A stretch of 64,000 nt of DNA from JAUVXJ01 sp964433755 (lineage in GTDB: Bacteria; Chloroflexota; Anaerolineae; UBA7937; B3-Chlor), in assembly GCA_964433755.1 (NCBI GenBank), contig CAYSSR010000003.1, positions 496,001 to 560,000 on the forward strand, read 5' to 3'. The notes under the pieces are model-generated. The model had not been told where the DNA came from and did not search any database. It saw nothing but the letters and a program-made list of their open reading frames with translations. The position numbers and the translations under genes were made by a program. This document shows positions 60,175 through 64,000 of the stretch, in pieces (position 1 is the first letter of the stretch; the number at the start of each line of letters is the position of its first letter).

Positions 60175-60645
60175 CTACCAGCGATAGTGGGCGAACGCCC
60201 TGTTGGCTTCCGCCATCTTGTGGGTATCTTCCTTCTTCTTTACAGTGCTCCCTGTGTTGCGGGCAGCATCCATAAGCTCGTCGGCCAGCCGCTCGGCAAG
60301 AGGTCGACCCTTCCGACCCTGCGCCGACCGAATCAGCCAGCGTATAGCCAGAGAAGTGCGACGCTCTGGTCTCACTTCGACCGGTATCTGATAGGTCGCC
60401 CCCCCGACGCGACGAGGCCTGACCTCCAGTATGGGAGTGGCGTTCTCCACCGCCTGGTTGAAGACCTCCAGCGGGTTCCTGTGAGTCCGCTCCTCCATTA
60501 TGTCGAAGGCGTCGTACATGATCCTCGCGGCCAGGCTCTTCTTGCCACGGTTCATCAAGCGGTTGATGAATCTGGCCACCAACTCGCTGTTGTACTTCGG
60601 ATCTGGTTGCACCTCTCTACGTGGCGGCCTGTAGCGCCTCGGCAT
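60175..60645 (-). CDS. rpsG: 30S ribosomal protein S7
   Basis: A 156-residue primary binder of the 16S 3' domain, a translational repressor of its own operon in E. coli. MPRRYRPPRREVQPDPKYNS, VARFINRLMNRGKKSLAARI and RRVGGATYQIPVEVRPERRT are standard, ending HKMAEANRAFAHYRW. ATG 60645 has GGAGG seven or eight bases upstream. A longer frame upstream would run through the attenuator hairpin and is rejected. Confidence 0.97.
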   Translation of the reverse strand: MPRRYRPPRREVQPDPKYNSELVARFINRLMNRGKKSLAARIMYDAFDIMEERTHRNPLEVFNQAVENATPILEVRPRRVGGATYQIPVEVRPERRTSLAIRWLIRSAQGRKGRPLAERLADELMDAARNTGSTVKKKEDTHKMAEANRAFAHYRW

Positions 60646-60666
60646 CTGTTCCCTCCATTTACCCAA

Positions 60667-60720
60667 CAAAAATGGGGCCGAGGGCCCATGCAACACTGTG
60701 CCTGCAAAGCCCTCGCCCCC
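60667..60720 (-). terminator. Attenuator-like terminator before rpsG
   Basis: On the minus strand GGGGCGAGGGC pairs with GCCCTCGGCCCC (seven pairs, a one-base bulge, four pairs) and is followed by ATTTTTGTT. The stem and T-run fit an intrinsic terminator placed between rpsL and rpsG, suggesting that read-through into rpsG and the genes behind it is regulated. Confidence 0.65.
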
Positions 60721-60830
60721 TGCGTACAGCCCTGGGCTGACCCTGGGCTATCCAGGGGGACCGCGTTTCGCCAGTATCTGACCCTTCTGTTCAGAAGATG
60801 ACTTGAAAACGGGCACCTAGTCCCCACACA

Positions 60831-60912
60831 TTCAAAGAGACTAGCCATTCCCGGCCTCTAGTCTCTTTGAAAGCCTCCTCGGCAGGTACGATTCCGCTCT
60901 TGCGTCGTACCT
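60831..60912 (-). promoter_or_regulatory. Two strong hairpins in the rpsL-rpsG spacer
   Basis: 60831-60844 and 60858-60871 are perfect 14-bp arms (TTCAAAGAGACTAG and its complement) with a 13-base loop. 60884-60891 and 60905-60912 are 8-bp arms (AGGTACGA/TCGTACCT), also with a 13-base loop. Neither is followed by a T-run. They may be protein-binding leader structures. Confidence 0.6.
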
Positions 60913-60959
60913 TAGTCCCTATTAGTTGAGACAGCTCACATGCATCTCAACGGGAAGGT

Positions 60960-61385
60960 TTAGATCCTCTTCTTTGGACGCCTGGTTCCGTACTTGGAAC
61001 GACCACGCATTCGTCCTTCAACACCAGAGGCATCTAAGGCACCACGGACAATGTGGTAGCGCACCCCAGGCAGATCCTTCACACGCCCTCCGCGGACCAA
61101 GACCACGGAGTGCTCTTGAAGACCGTGCCCCTCACCGGGGATGTATGCCGTTACCTCTATGCCGTTGGATAGCCTGACCCTTGCGATCTTGCGCAGGGCC
61201 GAATTGGGTTTCTTCGGCGTCATTGTCCTGACCAGGGTGCAGACGCCTCTCATCTGAGGAGACCCCTTGTCATCCTTCATCGTTCTTTGGCGAAGGGCAT
61301 TATGTCGAAAGCGCAGCGCCGGTGCTGAGCTCTTCTTGGCTCTCTGTTTCCTACCTCTCTTGACCAGTTGGTTTACGGTCGGCAA
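60960..61385 (-). CDS. rpsL: 30S ribosomal protein S12
   Basis: A 141-residue decoding-centre protein and the classic site of streptomycin-resistance mutations. PTVNQLVKRGRKQRAKKSSA, then VCTLVRTMTPKKPNSALRKI (the conserved Lys equivalent to K43 is in TPKKPNS), YIPGEGHGLQEHSVVLVRGG and the end GRSKYGTRRPKKRI. The start is TTG, seven bases after GGGAG. Transcribed from its own promoter at 61468-61496, with a leader of about 75 bases. Confidence 0.97.
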   Translation of the reverse strand: MPTVNQLVKRGRKQRAKKSSAPALRFRHNALRQRTMKDDKGSPQMRGVCTLVRTMTPKKPNSALRKIARVRLSNGIEVTAYIPGEGHGLQEHSVVLVRGGRVKDLPGVRYHIVRGALDASGVEGRMRGRSKYGTRRPKKRI

Positions 61386-61467
61386 TTCACTACTCCCGTT
61401 CCGTTATCGATCAACTATGTTCTCGACGGACGACCGTTCAGAAGTGGATTCTGATGCGCAAATACTA

Positions 61468-61496
61468 ATTATATCACTTTTCTCTCTGTACGTCAA
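61468..61496 (-). promoter_or_regulatory. Strong promoter of the rpsL cluster overlapping the rpoB stop
   Basis: On the minus strand: TTGACG, 17 bases, TATAAT. The TGA of rpoB lies inside the -35 box. The spacer and surroundings are AT-rich, in contrast to the genes around it. Confidence 0.8.
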
Positions 61497-64000
61497 ACAC
61501 GCAGTTCGCTTGGAAAGCCAGGTTCCAGACGCAGTCTCGAATCCCGGTCCACACCGTCATCCTTGCCGAATTCGTACCGCTTGCCAGCCTTGTCGATGAC
61601 CTCGACGGCAAGCCCTAGACTCTGGAACTCCTTCACCAGCACGCGGAAGGACTCGGGTATGCCTGGCGAACCGTGCTTCTGGCCCTTGACTATCGCCTGG
61701 TAGGTTTGGACTCTACCCGTGACGTCGTCGGACTTCACGGTGAGCATCTCCTGTAGAGTGTGAGCCGCACCGTAAGCCTCCAGAGCCCATACCTCCATCT
61801 CGCCGAAACGCTGCCCACCAAACTGCGCCTTGCCACCCAGCGGTTGTTGAGTAACCAGCGAGTACGGGCCTGTGGATCTGGCGTGGACTTTGTCCTCCAC
61901 CAGGTGGGCCAGCTTCATCATACTGATGATTCCCACCGTCACCGGCTGATCGAAAGGTTCTCCAGTCTTCCCGTCGTAGAGAACCATCTTGCCCCACGTC
62001 GGAATAGGCTGGCCCGTCTCCAGGCTGACTCTTCCTGCCGCCTCCACCAGTTCGTGGTCCTCGAGCTCGTCCGTCGGGAAGCCGAGCTCCTGCATCCACA
62101 GGCGGAGACACGTGCGGTGAGCGAGGTTGTCGGCCTCCTGCCTGTCCACGTAGGGCCGCGTGTCGTCCTCGAAAACGAGGAGTCGCTCCGGGTCGTATCC
62201 CAGTTCTGTCAGCGTCTGAGCGAGGACGCTACGCCGCGCATACATGTCGTTGGACAGCAACCGCTCGAGATCGTAGCCACTCTCTCCCAGCCAGTGGGTC
62301 AAGTAGAGGGCACGGGCTTCCCGGTCGTCGCTCAACTGCTCGAAGTCGTACTCCTGGTCTGCCAACCATTGCCAGGCCCGCTCGGAGACCCTGCTCCAGG
62401 CCCAATCGATCAGCCAGGCGCGAGCAAGTTCAGCGGTGATCTCTTCCTCGTCCGCGCCATCGAAGACAGGGGATATGGCCCGGAAGCCCAGGCGGTCCGC
62501 AGCCCAACCCAGGTGCGTCTCCAGGATCTGTCCGATATTCATACGACTGGGGACGCCCAGAGGGTTGAGGATAATCTCGATGGGGGTTCCATCGGCCATG
62601 AAAGGCATGTCCTCGATGGGCACAACCTTGGAGATGACGCCCTTGTTCCCGTGGCGCCCGGCCATCTTGTCGCCCTCGGTCACCTTGGATAGGTGCGCGG
62701 TGCTCACCCGCACCAGCTTCTCGACGCCAGCAGGCAGGTCGTGACTGTCGTCCCGGGTGAAGGTTCTGACGTCCACTACCTTGCCTCTCTCACCGTGAGG
62801 CAGGCGGAGGGACGAGTCTTTGACCTCCCGGGCCTTCTCTCCGAAAATGGCCCGTAGCAGCTTCTCCTCCGGGGTGAGATCCGTCTCGCCCTTCGGAGTT
62901 ATCTTGCCCACCAGCACGTCCCCGGGGTTGACCTCGGCTCCTATACAAACGATCCCTTCCTCGTCGAGATTCTTCAGAGCCTCCTCGCCCACGTTCGGTA
63001 TGTCCCGCGTGATCTCCTCAGGCCCCAGCTTGGTGCTTCGCGCCTGTATCTCGTGCTTCTCGATGTGCACCGAAGAGAACTTGTCCTCGCGCACCAGACT
63101 CTCGCTGATGACCACCGCATCCTCGAAGTTGTGTCCCTCCCAGGACAGAAAGGCTACGAGCACGTTCTGGCCCAGCGCCAGCTCCCCACTCTCAGTGGAA
63201 GAGCTGTCGGCCAGGACATCTCCCCTCTGCACGTAGTCTCCCTTGCGGACTATGGGTCGCTGGTCGATACAGGTGCCTTGGTTAGAGCGGTTATAGCGAC
63301 GTAGCTGGTACGTCTTGGTTCCACTCTCGCCTTCGACCATGATCTCGGTCGACGTGGAACTAGCTACCTGGCCAGCCTCCAGCGCCATCACGACCTGGCC
63401 GGAGTCCAGTGCGGCCTGGCGCTCTATGCCGGTGCCGACGGACGGCGATTCCGGAACGATGAGCGGCACCGCCTGCCGCTGCATGTTGGAGCCCATCAGG
63501 GCGCGGTTGGCGTCGTCATGCTCCAGGAAGGGGATCAGAGCCGCGGATACGCTCACGATCTGCTTGGGCGACACGTCCATGTAGTCCACCTCGTCCGCAG
63601 GCTCGATCAGGTACTCGCGCCGGCTCCGCGTCGAAATCCGATCCTCCACCAGTGTACCATTCTCATCCAGCTTGGCGTTGGCCTGAGCGATGATGTGTTT
63701 CTCTTCCTCGTCGGCCGGCATGTACACGATGTCGCGTGTGGCGATGGGGCGAATGGCCACCTGATCCAGAGGCAGTTCAACTATCAACTCTGCCACCGCG
63801 GGGCTGATCAAGCTCCCGGCCGCACCCACGAGCTCCCCCGACTCAGGATCGGTGACATCCTCGCGCAGAGTCTTGCCCACCAGAGCGTGGAAATCGTTGG
63901 GAATGGAGTTGATCACCTTGCGGTAGGGGGTCTCGATGAAGCCATACTCGTTGATCTCGGCATACGTGGCCAGTGACCCAATGAGGCCGATGTTTGGGCC
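61493..64000 (-). CDS. rpoB: DNA-directed RNA polymerase beta subunit (3' part; 5' end beyond the window)
   Basis: About 835 C-terminal residues of the beta subunit. The frame runs open to the window edge, beginning with GPNIGLIGSLATYAEINEYG. Catalytic-core blocks include GQNVLVAFLSWEGHNFEDAV, KMAGRHGNKGVISKVVPIED and MPFMADGTPIEIILNPLGVP. The end has GGQRFGEMEVWALEAYGAAH, then KSDDVTGRVQTYQAIVKGQK. Between LETHLGWAADRLGFRA and KMVLYDGKTGEPFDQPVTVG there are about 170 residues, far more than in E. coli-type beta at this point, forming an alpha-helical insertion (AWSRVSERAWQWLADQEYDF and so on). rpoC does not follow. The next gene is rpsL. Confidence 0.97.
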   Translation of the reverse strand, partial: GPNIGLIGSLATYAEINEYGFIETPYRKVINSIPNDFHALVGKTLREDVTDPESGELVGAAGSLISPAVAELIVELPLDQVAIRPIATRDIVYMPADEEEKHIIAQANAKLDENGTLVEDRISTRSRREYLIEPADEVDYMDVSPKQIVSVSAALIPFLEHDDANRALMGSNMQRQAVPLIVPESPSVGTGIERQAALDSGQVVMALEAGQVASSTSTEIMVEGESGTKTYQLRRYNRSNQGTCIDQRPIVRKGDYVQRGDVLADSSSTESGELALGQNVLVAFLSWEGHNFEDAVVISESLVREDKFSSVHIEKHEIQARSTKLGPEEITRDIPNVGEEALKNLDEEGIVCIGAEVNPGDVLVGKITPKGETDLTPEEKLLRAIFGEKAREVKDSSLRLPHGERGKVVDVRTFTRDDSHDLPAGVEKLVRVSTAHLSKVTEGDKMAGRHGNKGVISKVVPIEDMPFMADGTPIEIILNPLGVPSRMNIGQILETHLGWAADRLGFRAISPVFDGADEEEITAELARAWLIDWAWSRVSERAWQWLADQEYDFEQLSDDREARALYLTHWLGESGYDLERLLSNDMYARRSVLAQTLTELGYDPERLLVFEDDTRPYVDRQEADNLAHRTCLRLWMQELGFPTDELEDHELVEAAGRVSLETGQPIPTWGKMVLYDGKTGEPFDQPVTVGIISMMKLAHLVEDKVHARSTGPYSLVTQQPLGGKAQFGGQRFGEMEVWALEAYGAAHTLQEMLTVKSDDVTGRVQTYQAIVKGQKHGSPGIPESFRVLVKEFQSLGLAVEVIDKAGKRYEFGKDDGVDRDSRLRLEPGFPSELRV

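Larger units (their letters stand above)
60646..60959 (-). other. Structured rpsL-rpsG spacer
   Basis: A 314-base gap with no gene, unusually long inside an otherwise tight cluster. In transcription order it holds an 8-bp hairpin (60884-60912), a 14-bp perfect hairpin (60831-60871), smaller GC hairpins CCCTGG/CCAGGG (60741-60757) and CAGCC/GGCTG (near 60726-60738), then a terminator-like structure (60667-60720) ending 22 bases before the rpsG start. It looks like a cis-regulatory RNA. Confidence 0.65.

Noticed and set aside
59260..60801. 513-codon + strand ORF opposite fusA and rpsG
   Set aside because: Antisense to two unmistakable genes and without any recognisable motif.
60780..60959. tRNA-like gene in the rpsL-rpsG spacer
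   Set aside because: The hairpins lack a cloverleaf arrangement, a T-loop GTTCGA-type sequence and an acceptor stem.

Overview
The window looks like a chromosomal segment of a GC-rich bacterium, most likely of the phylum Chloroflexota. This assignment is inference. It rests on lipoproteins with Thr/Pro-rich linkers, a small ABC-linked protein and a C-terminal secreted domain that I associate with that phylum, a lineage-type insertion in RpoB, and the style of the EF-Tu sequence. Promoters of the -35/-10 type are unusually easy to read here, and several lie so close to the start codon that the transcripts should be leaderless.

Left part (1-10.9 kb, accessory): a repeat-rich leader, then dnaE2, an error-prone DNA polymerase III alpha subunit, on the + strand. 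Behind it comes a patchwork of small unrelated genes: a HicB-like antitoxin, an AbrB-type regulator, a secreted CSLREA beta-helix protein and a small monooxygenase-like protein. Decayed copies of the dnaE2 3' end are scattered among them. A 1149-residue membrane protein of unknown function follows, with a strong promoter and a long leader.

Middle part (10.9-39.5 kb): two paralogous MacB-type export cassettes (permease, permease, ATPase, lipoprotein adaptor) lie at 10.9-15.3 kb and 20.8-25.5 kb. The second also has an 85-residue protein in front and a beta-propeller lipoprotein behind. Between the cassettes sit a nitroreductase and two adjacent HEPN-type proteins. Then come a multispanning membrane protein, a MalT/LuxR-type activator, a three-gene operon of surface or membrane proteins, three complex-I-like membrane subunits without any partner subunits, a GNAT acetyltransferase, TlyA, and two tandem UbiA-family prenyltransferases.

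Right part (39.5-64 kb): a continuous minus-strand ribosomal supercluster. In transcription order it is rpoB (5' end outside the window), rpsL, rpsG, fusA, tuf, rpsJ, rplC, rplD, rplW, rplB, rpsS, rplV, rpsC, rplP, rpmC, rpsQ, rplN, rplX, rplE, rpsN, rpsH, rplF, rplR, rpsE, rpmD, rplO, secY, adk, map, rpmJ, rpsM, rpsK, rpsD, rpoA, rplQ, truA, rplM, rpsI. rpoC is absent between rpoB and rpsL, and infA is absent between map and rpmJ. The rpsL gene has its own consensus promoter overlapping the rpoB stop codon. The rpsL-rpsG spacer holds several hairpins and an attenuator-like terminator just before rpsG. The cluster ends in a clear terminator after rpsI.

No tRNA, rRNA, CRISPR array or complete insertion sequence was seen. 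The most unusual items are the dnaE2 tail fragments linked to small accessory genes, the nested hairpin repeat whose arms covary between copies, the paired HEPN proteins, the orphan proton-channel-like trio, and the rpsG attenuator.
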